Origin: Butyrivibrio sp.
GTDB lineage: Bacteria; Bacillota; Clostridia; Lachnospirales; Lachnospiraceae
Direction of reading: 5' to 3'
DNA: 21,681 nucleotides
Assembly: GCF_015056685.1 (NCBI RefSeq)
Contig: NZ_SVFW01000059.1
Coordinates: forward strand, 1 to 21,681
The notes beneath the pieces were generated by a model. The model had not been told where the DNA came from, made no database searches, and saw only the letters and a list, made by a program, of their open reading frames with translations. Positions within the stretch are counted from its first letter, which is position 1. Each line of letters begins with the position of its first letter. This document shows positions 14,134 to 21,289 of this stretch, in pieces. The position numbers were made by a program, and so were the translations under genes.

Positions 14134-14427
14134 ATGTTTATATTAAAACTATTGCTTAAGGCTATATTGTTACCGGTATTCCTGATGGTTTGCTTCATCA
14201 GGACTTGGGTTGAAGTGCTTTCCAGAATTGGCTGTGTGCTCCTGGGGCTCTTTTATCTCGTGATGCTTGCAATAATATTCATGTATGTCAGCAAGCAAAT
14301 GTGGGGAGCTGTGGCTATATCTGTGGGAATGTCTTTTGGGGCGTTTCTAATATCATTTGCAGCAATTGCAGTAGGCATGGCACTTGAAGGGATTGGAGAT
14401 AAGATTGGTGAAATTCTAGCATCATAA
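14134..14427 (+). CDS. Small membrane protein of unknown function
   Basis: This 97-residue hydrophobic protein has about three predicted membrane segments, near residues 4-22, 34-51 and 56-84. The last is rich in small residues (AISVGMSFGAFLISFAAIAVGMAL). It ends in a short polar tail, GIGDKIGEILAS. I do not recognise the family. ATG 14134 is preceded by GGAGGG (14122-14127), which lies in the last codons of repA, so the two genes are translationally linked and it is the last gene of the parA operon. Small membrane proteins are common after repA in ICEs, but no function can be given. Confidence 0.75.
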   Translation: MFILKLLLKAILLPVFLMVCFIRTWVEVLSRIGCVLLGLFYLVMLAIIFMYVSKQMWGAVAISVGMSFGAFLISFAAIAVGMALEGIGDKIGEILAS

Positions 14428-14533
14428 ATACTTAAAAGAAAAATGCCTGTTTATAGTAGGGTATTAAGAGTAGAGCTTTTGTGTTATGATACAAATTAAT
14501 TATTTCATTAAAATAGATAAAATAATTGCATGC

Positions 14534-14569
14534 GAACATGTGTTCAAACAAGGCTGGTCATGCTATAAT
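14534..14569 (+). promoter_or_regulatory. darT promoter with overlapping palindrome
   Basis: -10 TATAAT (14564-14569) with an upstream TGC (extended -10) lies 22 bp before darT. An inverted repeat GAACA-TG-TGTTC (14534-14545) covers the -35 position (TGTTCA at 14541-14546, 17 bp upstream of the -10). It is well placed as an operator for autoregulation of the toxin-antitoxin pair. Confidence 0.6.
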
Positions 14570-14590
14570 TCTAATGTAACGGAGTGTTTT

Positions 14591-15199
14591 ATGAAAACAT
14601 CAGAGCTGTTTTCTAAGAAAACGGGTAAAACTGGATTATATAATATTCAATCAATAGATAACATTCCATCTATAATGGCTCGTGGTTTATTGTCCAATGA
14701 AAAGGCATCAAGTATAGAGCATATTTCTATTGCTATGCAGGAGGTACAAGAACGTAGAGATGTAGTATATGTACCAAATGGGATGCCACTGCACAAATAC
14801 GCAAATTTGTATTTTGATTCCAAGAATCCGATGCTTTATAAAAAGAAAGAAGAGAATGAAAACCTTTGTATTCTTAAGTTTAGTATAAAGGTACTTGATA
14901 TTGATGGCGCTATAGTTTCTGATAGCAATGCATCAAGCCAATATGCAAGTTTCTACTCTCCTGAAGATGGATTGGAACGAATTGATTTTGATTTGGTATA
15001 TGCGAAGGATTGGACGGATGAGAATAGATTCGTATATTTTCATAAGAAATCTGTAAAGTGTGCTGAAGTACTTATTCCTTATAAAGTACCATTTGATTAT
15101 GTTATTGGAGCGGCTGTGTATGATAAATCAGCTGAACAGAAATTGCTAAATATGGGATTTGATCGAAAGATATATGTAGATCATGATTGTTTCTTTTAA
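14591..15199 (+). CDS. darT: DarT-family DNA ADP-ribosyltransferase toxin
   Basis: This 202-residue toxin is of the DarT family, which attaches ADP-ribose from NAD+ to bases in single-stranded DNA and so blocks replication. By recalled alignment with Thermus DarT, the block HISIAMQEVQERR (44-56) carries Arg56, matching catalytic Arg51. LHKYANLYFDSKNPMLY (67-83) is the conserved NAD/DNA-binding segment. CAEVLIPYKVPF (157-168) carries Glu159, matching catalytic Glu160. The usual YHIT near the N-terminus is YNI here, with Asn18 in place of His. I chose ATG 14591: it follows GGAG, the consensus promoter lies just upstream, and the longer open frame from 14486 would run through that promoter. Its stop overlaps the darG ribosome-binding site. 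The target base cannot be read from the sequence. Confidence 0.9.
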   Translation: MKTSELFSKKTGKTGLYNIQSIDNIPSIMARGLLSNEKASSIEHISIAMQEVQERRDVVYVPNGMPLHKYANLYFDSKNPMLYKKKEENENLCILKFSIKVLDIDGAIVSDSNASSQYASFYSPEDGLERIDFDLVYAKDWTDENRFVYFHKKSVKCAEVLIPYKVPFDYVIGAAVYDKSAEQKLLNMGFDRKIYVDHDCFF

Positions 15200-15213
15200 G
15201 GAGAGATGGTGAA

Positions 15214-16305
15214 ATGATAGTAAAAATAGGTGATATATTTGAAAGTAATTGTTCCACCATCGTGAACACTGTTAACTGTGTAGGTGTTATGGGTAAAGGA
15301 ATAGCATTAGAGTTTAAAAAACGCTTTCCGGACATGTTCATGGATTATAAGCTAAAATGTGATAGAGGCGTTGTGAAACCAGGGCAGCCATATATTTTTC
15401 ATGAAAAAAATATGGATATTTTGAATTTTCCAACCAAGGATCATTGGCGCTCTCCGTCGAGACTATCTTATGTTGTCGATGGGCTTGATTGGTTTGTTCA
15501 AAACTATTCGGCTCTAGGAATAGACCACATTGCATTCCCACCGCTAGGATGCGGGAATGGTGGGTTAAGTTGGGATGTTGTGGGACCTATAATGTATCAA
15601 AAATTGGAAAAGCTACCTATATCTATAGTGATATATGCCCCGTTTGGAACGAGCGCAAGAGAAATGTCACCAGAGTTTCTTTCTGGGACAGTACAAGAGG
15701 AAAATGTGGTCGGAAACTCTAATTCAAGAGTGAATCCAAAGTGGTATCTAATCCTTCAAGTCGTAAAAGAACTAAACGAGAGAAGATATGCATTAAAGGT
15801 GGGGAGGACCATATATCAAAAGATATGTTATGTCTTAACCCGCAATGGAGTAAATACGGGATTTGTGTTTTCAAAGGGTAGTTATGGTCCTTTCTCCTCC
15901 CAGGTAAAAGATAGTATAACTGCGTTGGCTAATGCTAATCTGGTTGTAGAAAAGCAGCTTGGAAAGATGATTTCTCTTAGTGTATCTGAGGGTGTTGAGA
16001 TTCATAAAGAAAAGTTTTCAGAAGAAGAACTTATGGCGGTGAAAAAAACGGTTGATTTATTTGGCAGGGTTAAGAGTACGGAACAGGCTGAGATGATTGC
16101 AACAGTTTTGTACTCATATGATCAGTTGGTGAAAACTTCTGATGAGGTTTCTGACAAAGATGTATATGATTATGTTCTTGATTGGAAACCTCGTTGGAAA
16201 GACGAAAAAGAATACGACTTATGTGATACGATTCAAAATATGGCGATGCTATCACAGATGAAGGTCAATTGCAGTGGACAGTTGATGGATACAATGCGTG
16301 TCTGA
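15214..16305 (+). CDS. darG: DarG-family antitoxin, macrodomain ADP-ribosylglycohydrolase
   Basis: This 363-residue antitoxin of DarT removes ADP-ribose from DNA through its N-terminal macrodomain and also binds the toxin through its C-terminal part. Residues 1-145 are the macrodomain: IVNTVNCVGVMGKGIALEFKK (16-36), FPTKDHWR (72-79) with Lys75 matching the catalytic Lys80 of Thermus DarG, and PPLGCGNGGLSW (109-120). Residues 175-363 form the family's helical C-terminal region, with KVGRTIYQKICYVLTRNG and a YGPFSSQVKDSI motif like that of YwgA-type winged helices. The start is ATG 15214. AAGGAG begins within the darT stop codon, so the two are coupled. A terminator ends the pair. Two-domain length and gene order are normal for DarTG. 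Confidence 0.93.
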   Translation: MIVKIGDIFESNCSTIVNTVNCVGVMGKGIALEFKKRFPDMFMDYKLKCDRGVVKPGQPYIFHEKNMDILNFPTKDHWRSPSRLSYVVDGLDWFVQNYSALGIDHIAFPPLGCGNGGLSWDVVGPIMYQKLEKLPISIVIYAPFGTSAREMSPEFLSGTVQEENVVGNSNSRVNPKWYLILQVVKELNERRYALKVGRTIYQKICYVLTRNGVNTGFVFSKGSYGPFSSQVKDSITALANANLVVEKQLGKMISLSVSEGVEIHKEKFSEEELMAVKKTVDLFGRVKSTEQAEMIATVLYSYDQLVKTSDEVSDKDVYDYVLDWKPRWKDEKEYDLCDTIQNMAMLSQMKVNCSGQLMDTMRV

Positions 16306-16329
16306 TATTTGATTATGTTAAACAGCAAG

Positions 16330-16372
16330 AAGGCTCCTGGGAATAATGTATATTTCCGAGGAGCTTTCTTTT
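16330..16372 (+). terminator. Terminator of the darTG operon
   Basis: AAGGCTCCT (16330-16338) pairs with AGGAGCTTT (16359-16367), with one G-T. The stem extends through GGGAA/TTTCC with a bulged G, and TCTTTT follows. It lies 25 bp past the darG stop. Confidence 0.8.
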
Positions 16373-16406
16373 GGATTAATTATTTATTGCAGCTGTGAAC
16401 TGATAA

Positions 16407-16619
16407 ATTATTCTATTAGGAATTCCGATTTCTGCTTTGCTTAGCTATGTAATGTACTCATTTATTTCTGATAAAATGTATTCATTTGATATTAATTTGG
16501 GATTGTATTTGCTGGTAATTATTGTTGTATTTGCTTTAGTTGGACTAAGTATACTTCTTAGCGTGAATAAGATAAAGGATGATACTATAATTGATGCGCT
16601 CAAAGAGGATATCAGTTAA
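16407..16619 (+). pseudogene. 3' remnant of an FtsX-type ABC permease gene
   Basis: A frame open from 16407 to the stop at 16617-16619 encodes about 70 residues that look like the extreme C-terminus of an FtsX/MacB-type permease. It reads GIPISALLSYV, a last membrane helix (LGLYLLVIIVVFALVGLSILLSV), then NKIKDDTIIDALKEDIS, the usual basic-acidic tail. No start codon with a ribosome-binding site is present. Two in-frame stops, TGA and TAA, lie at 16401-16406, and the preceding DNA is the darTG terminator. The rest of the permease and its ATPase are missing. It is best read as the severed end of a gene cut by arrival of the module on its left. A short stand-alone protein from TTG 16437 is less likely. 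Confidence 0.65.
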
Positions 16620-16805
16620 GTTGGCAAAAACGGCTTTTAATCGTTAATTATAGATTATGTGAAGGTTTTTCCCATGCGTAACAATATATTAGAATTACTA
16701 GGAATAGTGTCTGGCTTGACAGCTTGTGCACTGAAAAGATGGTTAAGAAACTGAAATGTTATATACATGAGGATTTTGGAGGAGTAAACTACTCGTAGAG
16801 TGCCC

Positions 16806-16884
16806 TATAATACTGGACTAAACGATTCGTCGGTTGCGGTATCTGGGACAAAAGATTTATTCTGCTCCTTGAAAGGAGGAGCTG
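16806..16884 (+). promoter_or_regulatory. XRE gene -10 box and leader with a self-complementary ribosome-binding site
   Basis: A perfect TATAAT at 16806-16811 precedes a leader of about 70 nt. No good -35 is seen 17 bp upstream. In the leader, GCTCC (16864-16868) can pair with GGAGC (16878-16882), placing part of the AAAGGAGG ribosome-binding site in a small hairpin. The stretch 16620-16805 holds no gene I can support. Confidence 0.35.
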
Positions 16885-16888
16885 ACAG

Positions 16889-17479
16889 ATGGATGCTTCA
16901 AAATTTGGAAAATTCATATCAGATCAGAGAAAAGCACTTGGTATGACACAGGCAGATCTGGGGAATAAGCTAATGGTAACTGATAAGGCGGTTAGTAAAT
17001 GGGAACGAGGATTAGGATTTCCTGATATCAACACACTGGAGCCTCTTGCAGAAGCATTGCAGGTCAGCGTACAGGAACTTATGAGAGCAGAAAAAAATGT
17101 AACACAGGTAACTAATGAAGAGGCTGTTTCCGAGGCATTACGAAACACCATCTCTGTAGCTGATAAACAGCTTAAGGATGCGGAGAAACGAAGCATTGTG
17201 GTAATACTCGGTGTAGTAGCAGTAGTAGTATTACTAATGCTTGCCATTGAAAACATGACTTTGTCAGAAATAGTAATGACGGCAATATTTGTCTATCTGC
17301 CATTGGTATGTATTGTTGCTGTAATTGCGCTATTTGTAAGAGTGCTGATTCAGAAGAAAAAGGGTGGAGCTTATAAGAAAACACTTTTCTGGGCGGCAAT
17401 ACTTACAGGTGTGATAGTGGTGATTGCTCTCGGATTCTTTATTGCGGGAATGATTGCATTTCCTGGAATGAATTATTAA
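16889..17479 (+). CDS. Membrane-anchored XRE-family regulator
   Basis: In this 196-residue protein residues 1-65 form an XRE/HTH_3 DNA-binding domain. Recognisable parts are GKFISDQRKALGMTQADLGNKL, TDKAVSKWERGLGFPDI and LEPLAEALQVSVQELM. After a short charged linker there are about three membrane helices, at 103-122, 128-149 and 166-190. Such proteins hold the HTH domain at the membrane and are common beside antimicrobial-peptide and SdpI immunity genes in Firmicutes. ATG 16889 follows AAAGGAGGAG. It is upstream of, but separated from, the SdpRI operon by a long inverted repeat. The ligand and target genes are unknown. Confidence 0.88.
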   Translation: MDASKFGKFISDQRKALGMTQADLGNKLMVTDKAVSKWERGLGFPDINTLEPLAEALQVSVQELMRAEKNVTQVTNEEAVSEALRNTISVADKQLKDAEKRSIVVILGVVAVVVLLMLAIENMTLSEIVMTAIFVYLPLVCIVAVIALFVRVLIQKKKGGAYKKTLFWAAILTGVIVVIALGFFIAGMIAFPGMNY

Positions 17480-17576
17480 TTGAGTATAAGATTATAAAAC
17501 AATATGATGGTGAGAAAGAGATTTTATCGGTATCTATCATAATTCAATGAAACTTATTCATATAAGAGAATTGTTC

Positions 17577-17668
17577 ATAAGTCAAGAGCTATTTAGAAAA
17601 TTGTCTAAATAGCTCTTGACTTATTGGATTTAAAATTATATATTCTATTTAGAAAATATTCTAAATAG
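17577..17668. promoter_or_regulatory. Two matching palindromic operators of the SdpR-like repressor
   Basis: Site 1 (17589-17612) has arms CTATTTAGA and TCTAAATAG with a 6-nt spacer. It is the core of a longer perfect inverted repeat with 21-bp arms (17577-17597 and 17604-17624). Site 2 (17645-17668) has arms CTATTTAGAA and TTCTAAATAG with a 4-nt spacer. The centres are 56 bp apart. Site 1 lies just upstream of the -35 and site 2 covers the predicted start site, the expected layout for a winged-helix repressor controlling its own operon. Site 1 could also act as a hairpin ending the upstream transcript, though no U-tract follows. Confidence 0.7.
17616..17644 (+). promoter_or_regulatory. sdpRI promoter
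   Basis: -35 TTGACT (17616-17621) and -10 TATATT (17639-17644) are separated by exactly 17 bp. Transcription would begin near 17651, inside operator site 2. Confidence 0.75.
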
Positions 17669-17688
17669 CTTTGGAAAGGAGTCATGCC

Positions 17689-17973
17689 ATGGCCTTTGCC
17701 GAAACATTCAAAGCTCTTTCAGATCCGGCTAGGAGAGAAATACTGGAAATGCTAAAGAAAGGTCCCCTATCAGCCGGAGAAATAGGGGCTCATTTCGATA
17801 TGACAGGAGCGACCATATCTTATCACCTAAAGATACTTAAGCAAGCCGATCTGATTTTTGAGAGTAAAGAAAAAAATTATATATTTTATCAGTTAAACAC
17901 CAGTGTTTTAGAAGAAATCATGTTGTGGATTTCAACACTAAAAGGAGGCGATTCAGATGTTGAAAGAGAATAA
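17689..17973 (+). CDS. sdpR: ArsR-type autorepressor, SdpR-like
   Basis: This 94-residue winged-helix repressor is of the ArsR superfamily, SdpR group. It starts with the typical FKALSDPARREILEMLKKGPLSAGEI (7-32). The recognition helix is around MTGATISYHLKILKQADLI (38-56), followed by the wing KEKNYIFYQLN. No metal-binding cysteines are present, which fits SdpR rather than a metal sensor. The start is ATG 17689 after GGAAAGGAG; upstream codons from TTG 17671 span the ribosome-binding site and are unlikely to be translated. The gene overlaps sdpI by 17 bp. In Bacillus, SdpR is held at the membrane by SdpI when toxin is bound, which relieves repression. The paired genes and palindromic operators suggest the same circuit. 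Confidence 0.9.
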   Translation: MAFAETFKALSDPARREILEMLKKGPLSAGEIGAHFDMTGATISYHLKILKQADLIFESKEKNYIFYQLNTSVLEEIMLWISTLKGGDSDVERE

Positions 17974-18607
17974 AAGAACCTTAATAATTGCAAGCGTTAT
18001 TACTATACTTCCAATCATTATCGGTATATTTTTGTGGAACAGTCTTCCGGATGTAATGGCGACACATTTTGGAGCTGACAATGAAGGAAATGGATTCAGT
18101 AGTAAGGCATTTGCAGTTATAGGAATTCCGATGCTTCTTTTAGCTGTTGAGTGGATAGGTGCATTAGTAACAGCGCATGATCCAAGGAAACAAAATATAA
18201 GTCCCAAAATGTTTTCTATTATGTTATGGATTGTTCCGGTAATTTCCATAGTTGCTACAGCTACAATGTACTCTTATAACCTGGGGTATAAGATGAACAT
18301 AACCTTTTTTGCTGAATTGGTAATGGGGCTGGCATTTGTTGTTTTAGGTAATTATCTTCCTAAAGCAAGACAGAATTATACAATTGGAATAAAAACACCG
18401 TGGACTTTATCAAATGAAGATATTTGGAACAGAACACATCGCTTGGCTGGTTATCTTTGGGTTGTTGGAGGGATTACTATTGTTGTTTTTTCATTGATCG
18501 GATTTACAAAAGTATATTTGATGATTGCTATTATTGCTGTCATGGCTGTGATACCGTACATTTATTCTTACTCACTACAAGTAAAGCATCATAACTTGCA
18601 ATCATAA
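17957..18607 (+). CDS. sdpI: SdpI-family immunity membrane protein
   Basis: This 216-residue membrane protein has about six helices. The N-terminal part has the DUF1648 pattern SLPDVMATHFGADNEGNGF (29-47). The C-terminal part has the SdpI signature KARQNYTIGIKTPWTLSNEDIWNRTHRLAGYLW near 135-168. In Bacillus, SdpI protects against the SdpC killing peptide and sequesters SdpR. No sdpC toxin gene is present in the window, so this may defend against peptides from other cells or serve another envelope-stress role. It starts at ATG 17957 after AAAGGAGG, overlapping sdpR. A terminator follows at 18683. Confidence 0.92.
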   Translation: MLKENKRTLIIASVITILPIIIGIFLWNSLPDVMATHFGADNEGNGFSSKAFAVIGIPMLLLAVEWIGALVTAHDPRKQNISPKMFSIMLWIVPVISIVATATMYSYNLGYKMNITFFAELVMGLAFVVLGNYLPKARQNYTIGIKTPWTLSNEDIWNRTHRLAGYLWVVGGITIVVFSLIGFTKVYLMIAIIAVMAVIPYIYSYSLQVKHHNLQS

Positions 18608-18682
18608 TGATAATTCAGGAGGATTTAATAGCCTGAAAAGAGATTTTGACAGATACGGATTTGGTTCATGAATGATATTATT

Positions 18683-18717
18683 GGAGTGTGGTGACTAGAG
18701 TTGCCACACTCTTTTTT
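18683..18717 (+). terminator. Terminator after sdpI
   Basis: GAGTGTGG (18684-18691) pairs with CCACACTC (18704-18711) and is followed by six T (18712-18717). It separates the SdpRI operon from the two-component genes. Confidence 0.85.
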
Positions 18718-18807
18718 GTCCAGTTACGCTGATAACTGTGCTACTTGCGTCAAGGTACTTATATGCAGGTTAACAGAGTCGATATAATCAGTATAAGAGG
18801 AGAGGTA

Positions 18808-19530
18808 ATGATAAAGATAGCTGTCTGTGATGATGAAAAGAATGTGAGGAATTATATACGGGAACTTATAATTGATCAGGATATTGACTGCGAGATAAAA
18901 GAGTTTGCTAATTCATCTGAATATTTTTTAAACAACTATGAGCCGGACATTCTTGTCTTGGACATTGATATGGGAAAAGACAGTGCTTCCGGTATGGAAG
19001 TGGCCGATTTGATCAGAAAGAAGTCGCATAAGCAGCCACTTATAATATTTATTACAGGATATCCCGAATATGTGTTTAATGCCTTTGATGTAGAGGCTTT
19101 TCATTATCTTCTGAAACCCATTGATGAAAAGCAGTTTGCCAGAGTAATGCAGTTGGCAATAACTAAGGTTACAAAGATATCGGATTCAGATACGCAATCG
19201 CTGGAAATTCAGCACGATGGAAACAGGAAGATTGTTCCTCTCAAGGATATTTCATATATAGAAAGTCAGAACCATAAGGCTGTTTTGCACATTAACAACA
19301 GAAAAATAGCGTATTATGCAAGAATCGGTGAGCTCGAGGAAGAACTTAGTGATTCATTCTGCAGGATTCATAAAGGATACCTGGTAAACCTGGCATATGT
19401 GGATGAATATTCCAAGTCAGAGGTTACATTGACGACCGGAGAAGTACTTCTGATATCAAAATATAAGTATAAAGATTTTGTCAGGGCACACATGAGATTT
19501 GTGAAGAAGTCTGAACCGGGGGATTTTTAA
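18808..19530 (+). CDS. LytTR-family response regulator
   Basis: This 240-residue response regulator is of the AgrA/ComE type. The receiver domain covers about 1-120, with acidic Asp8/Asp9, the phosphorylated Asp52 in LVLDIDM, Thr83 and Lys103 in LLKPI. The LytTR DNA-binding domain covers about 138-235, with PLKDISYIESQNHKAVLHIN and FCRIHKGYLVNLAYVDEY. I chose ATG 18808 because it follows AAGAGGAGAGG and starts the receiver domain exactly; the open frame extends 21 codons further. A -10-like TATAAT is at 18783-18788, and an inverted pair CAGTTA/TAACTG (18721-18726, 18733-18738) lies further upstream. It is 1 bp from the kinase gene, so the two form one system. Confidence 0.94.
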   Translation: MIKIAVCDDEKNVRNYIRELIIDQDIDCEIKEFANSSEYFLNNYEPDILVLDIDMGKDSASGMEVADLIRKKSHKQPLIIFITGYPEYVFNAFDVEAFHYLLKPIDEKQFARVMQLAITKVTKISDSDTQSLEIQHDGNRKIVPLKDISYIESQNHKAVLHINNRKIAYYARIGELEEELSDSFCRIHKGYLVNLAYVDEYSKSEVTLTTGEVLLISKYKYKDFVRAHMRFVKKSEPGDF

Positions 19531-19531
19531 T

Positions 19532-20917
19532 ATGAGTGAAACAAGCTTTTCTTCGTTTCAGATGGTTATGGCAATAATACAAACGCTGGTTTATGCCGCC
19601 ATGCTAACAGTTACATTTTGGCCTTTTATTTCAGATGAAAACGGCAGAAAAAAGAGATATGGGATTAAGGTAGCCAGCGTTGGACTGATCTATATATTTC
19701 TATCTGTGATTGCCATGTTTATTCCTGCATTTGGATTACCGGGGATGGTTCTGGCTATTATAATTCCCGGAATTCTTTCAGGCTGGCTGGGAATAAACCG
19801 CCATTTTGCAATATATTTGGGAACCGTATTCTTCTGCTTGATTCGTTCAGTGGGGCTGCTTGGAAACAGCGTTATATATGTTCTAAGTATAAGAAGAGCG
19901 GAGAACCTTCCTGCTGAAGCTGCTATGAAGAACACGGCATTTGTCTATTCAGGAGTATATGCTGTTGAAGGAGCCTGCGTACTTGCTCTGATTTACACTA
20001 TCTGTCACAGGGTAATCAAGCAGAAGCTGGATTTATCCTTTAAGGAATGGACTTATCTTTCAATAATGCCAGTTATAGGAATTGTTTTTGCAGAAATTGT
20101 AGACAGACTTTTGTTTGTTCAGAAGGATGATGTTGTATTTGGAATATATGATGAATACCCGGTTTTCTTACTGTTTGTTCCTGCAATTGCGCTTCTGTTC
20201 TGTATCGGCATTTTTCTGACAGTTGTTTCATATCTTGAGATGGTCGCACTTCAGGATGAAAGCAAAAAATACTTTGCACAGGAACAACAGATTAAGGCTA
20301 TGCAGGAACGCATGGAGGAAGTCCAAAACTTCTATGGCGGCATTCGTAAAATGCGGCATGAAATGAAGAACCATCTTACAAATATAAAAGGTCTGGCCAG
20401 AAATGGAAATTACGAAGAAATTGATCAGTACATTTCCAGGATAGACCGGGAACTGGGCCAGCTTGAAATGACTATTTGCACTGGAGATCCTGTGCTGGAT
20501 GTAGTGATTAGCGACAAGAAGAAAATTGCCAGGGAATTGGGAATACAATTTGAAGAATCTTTCATCTATCCCAAGGAATGGGGATTTGATTCTTATGATA
20601 TAGGAATCATAGTTAACAATCTGCTGATGAATGCTATTGAAGCATGTGGAAAGATTGCAGACGGCGAACGGTATATAAGAATCAGAAGCTATACGAAAAA
20701 GAAATTTTATATGATAGATGTGACCAATTCTTATGACGGAAAGCATGGGTTTAATATAAAAAACGGTCTGCCAGTAACTTCCAAGGATAAGGCTGGTGTA
20801 CATGGCATAGGGCTGGAAAATGTAAGAGATGTTGCTCACAAATATATGGGCGATATTGATATAAAAACTTGTGATAACGTGTTTGAAGTTTCTGTTCTAT
20901 TACAGGAGCCAAGATAA
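19532..20917 (+). CDS. AgrC-like sensor histidine kinase (GHKL)
   Basis: This 461-residue kinase partners the LytTR regulator. The first 240 residues hold six or so membrane helices, as in AgrC-type sensors of extracellular peptides. A coiled coil follows at about 240-268, then the phosphorylation box IRKMRHEMKNHLTNIKGLA (271-289) with His276. The GHKL ATPase domain at about 350-458 has the N-box NNLLMNAIEAC (362-372) and the G-box GVHGIGLENV (422-431). The start is ATG 19532, with GGGGGA upstream in the end of the regulator gene. A signal peptide gene such as agrD and a processing protease are not seen nearby, so the signal is unknown. The FlxA-like gene follows 17 bp later and is likely co-transcribed. 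Confidence 0.93.
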   Translation: MSETSFSSFQMVMAIIQTLVYAAMLTVTFWPFISDENGRKKRYGIKVASVGLIYIFLSVIAMFIPAFGLPGMVLAIIIPGILSGWLGINRHFAIYLGTVFFCLIRSVGLLGNSVIYVLSIRRAENLPAEAAMKNTAFVYSGVYAVEGACVLALIYTICHRVIKQKLDLSFKEWTYLSIMPVIGIVFAEIVDRLLFVQKDDVVFGIYDEYPVFLLFVPAIALLFCIGIFLTVVSYLEMVALQDESKKYFAQEQQIKAMQERMEEVQNFYGGIRKMRHEMKNHLTNIKGLARNGNYEEIDQYISRIDRELGQLEMTICTGDPVLDVVISDKKKIARELGIQFEESFIYPKEWGFDSYDIGIIVNNLLMNAIEACGKIADGERYIRIRSYTKKKFYMIDVTNSYDGKHGFNIKNGLPVTSKDKAGVHGIGLENVRDVAHKYMGDIDIKTCDNVFEVSVLLQEPR

Positions 20918-20934
20918 GGAAAGGCGGTGTTCGT

Positions 20935-21258
20935 ATGAGAGTTGAAGGTATTGATCAGAGTATGGCAGCTCAGTTTCAGGGAATGGGGGGATCAGGTCAA
21001 GAGGCTGCTATTGAGAAAAAAATCCAGTCATTGAAGAGAGAACTTAGTGAACTGGAAAAGAAAGATGAATTATCGCAGGACGAAATCAAGAAAAAACAGG
21101 ATCTTCAGCAGCAGATTTCCGAACTCGAACAGGAACTTCAGAAAATCAAGGCTGAGAAGCAGAACCAGAAAGCTGACAGGGAAAAGAACGAGGATAAAAA
21201 TGAGCCTGACCGGATTAAAGAGGAAGGTAAAGGCGAAAATATTGATGAATATGTTTGA
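20935..21258 (+). CDS. FlxA-like small coiled-coil protein
   Basis: This is a 107-residue, highly charged helical protein. Residues 23-80 form a coiled coil with strong heptads of Leu and Ile (IEKKIQSLKRELSELEKK, then DLQQQISELEQELQKIK). A disordered Lys/Glu/Asp/Asn tail (80-107) follows. There is no signal peptide or membrane helix. The pattern resembles the FlxA-like family, proteins of unknown biochemical role. GGAAAGGCGGTG precedes ATG 20935, and the gene probably belongs to the regulator-kinase operon. It may be an output or accessory part of that system, which is inference from position only. A similar but distinct gene begins at 21386. Confidence 0.75.
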   Translation: MRVEGIDQSMAAQFQGMGGSGQEAAIEKKIQSLKRELSELEKKDELSQDEIKKKQDLQQQISELEQELQKIKAEKQNQKADREKNEDKNEPDRIKEEGKGENIDEYV

Positions 21259-21264
21259 TGTATC

Positions 21265-21289
21265 TGTTTATAAAAAATTTATATAAACA
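21265..21289 (+). terminator. AT-rich hairpin after the FlxA-like gene, weak terminator
   Basis: TGTTTATA (21265-21272) pairs with TATAAACA (21282-21289) around an A/T loop just past the stop codon. The stem is weak and no clean U-tract follows, so read-through into the next gene is likely. Confidence 0.3.

Noticed and set aside
14486..14590. Upstream 35-codon extension of the darT frame
   Set aside because: It contains the palindrome and the TATAAT promoter of darT, has no ribosome-binding site at its ATG, and does not resemble the DarT N-terminus.
16674..16754. 26-codon open frame from ATG 16674
   Set aside because: It is short, has no clear ribosome-binding site and no family resemblance; it could be chance.
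20228..20839. 203-codon minus-strand frame across the kinase gene
   Set aside because: It is antisense to a kinase gene with all its motifs intact; no ribosome-binding site or recognisable protein was seen.
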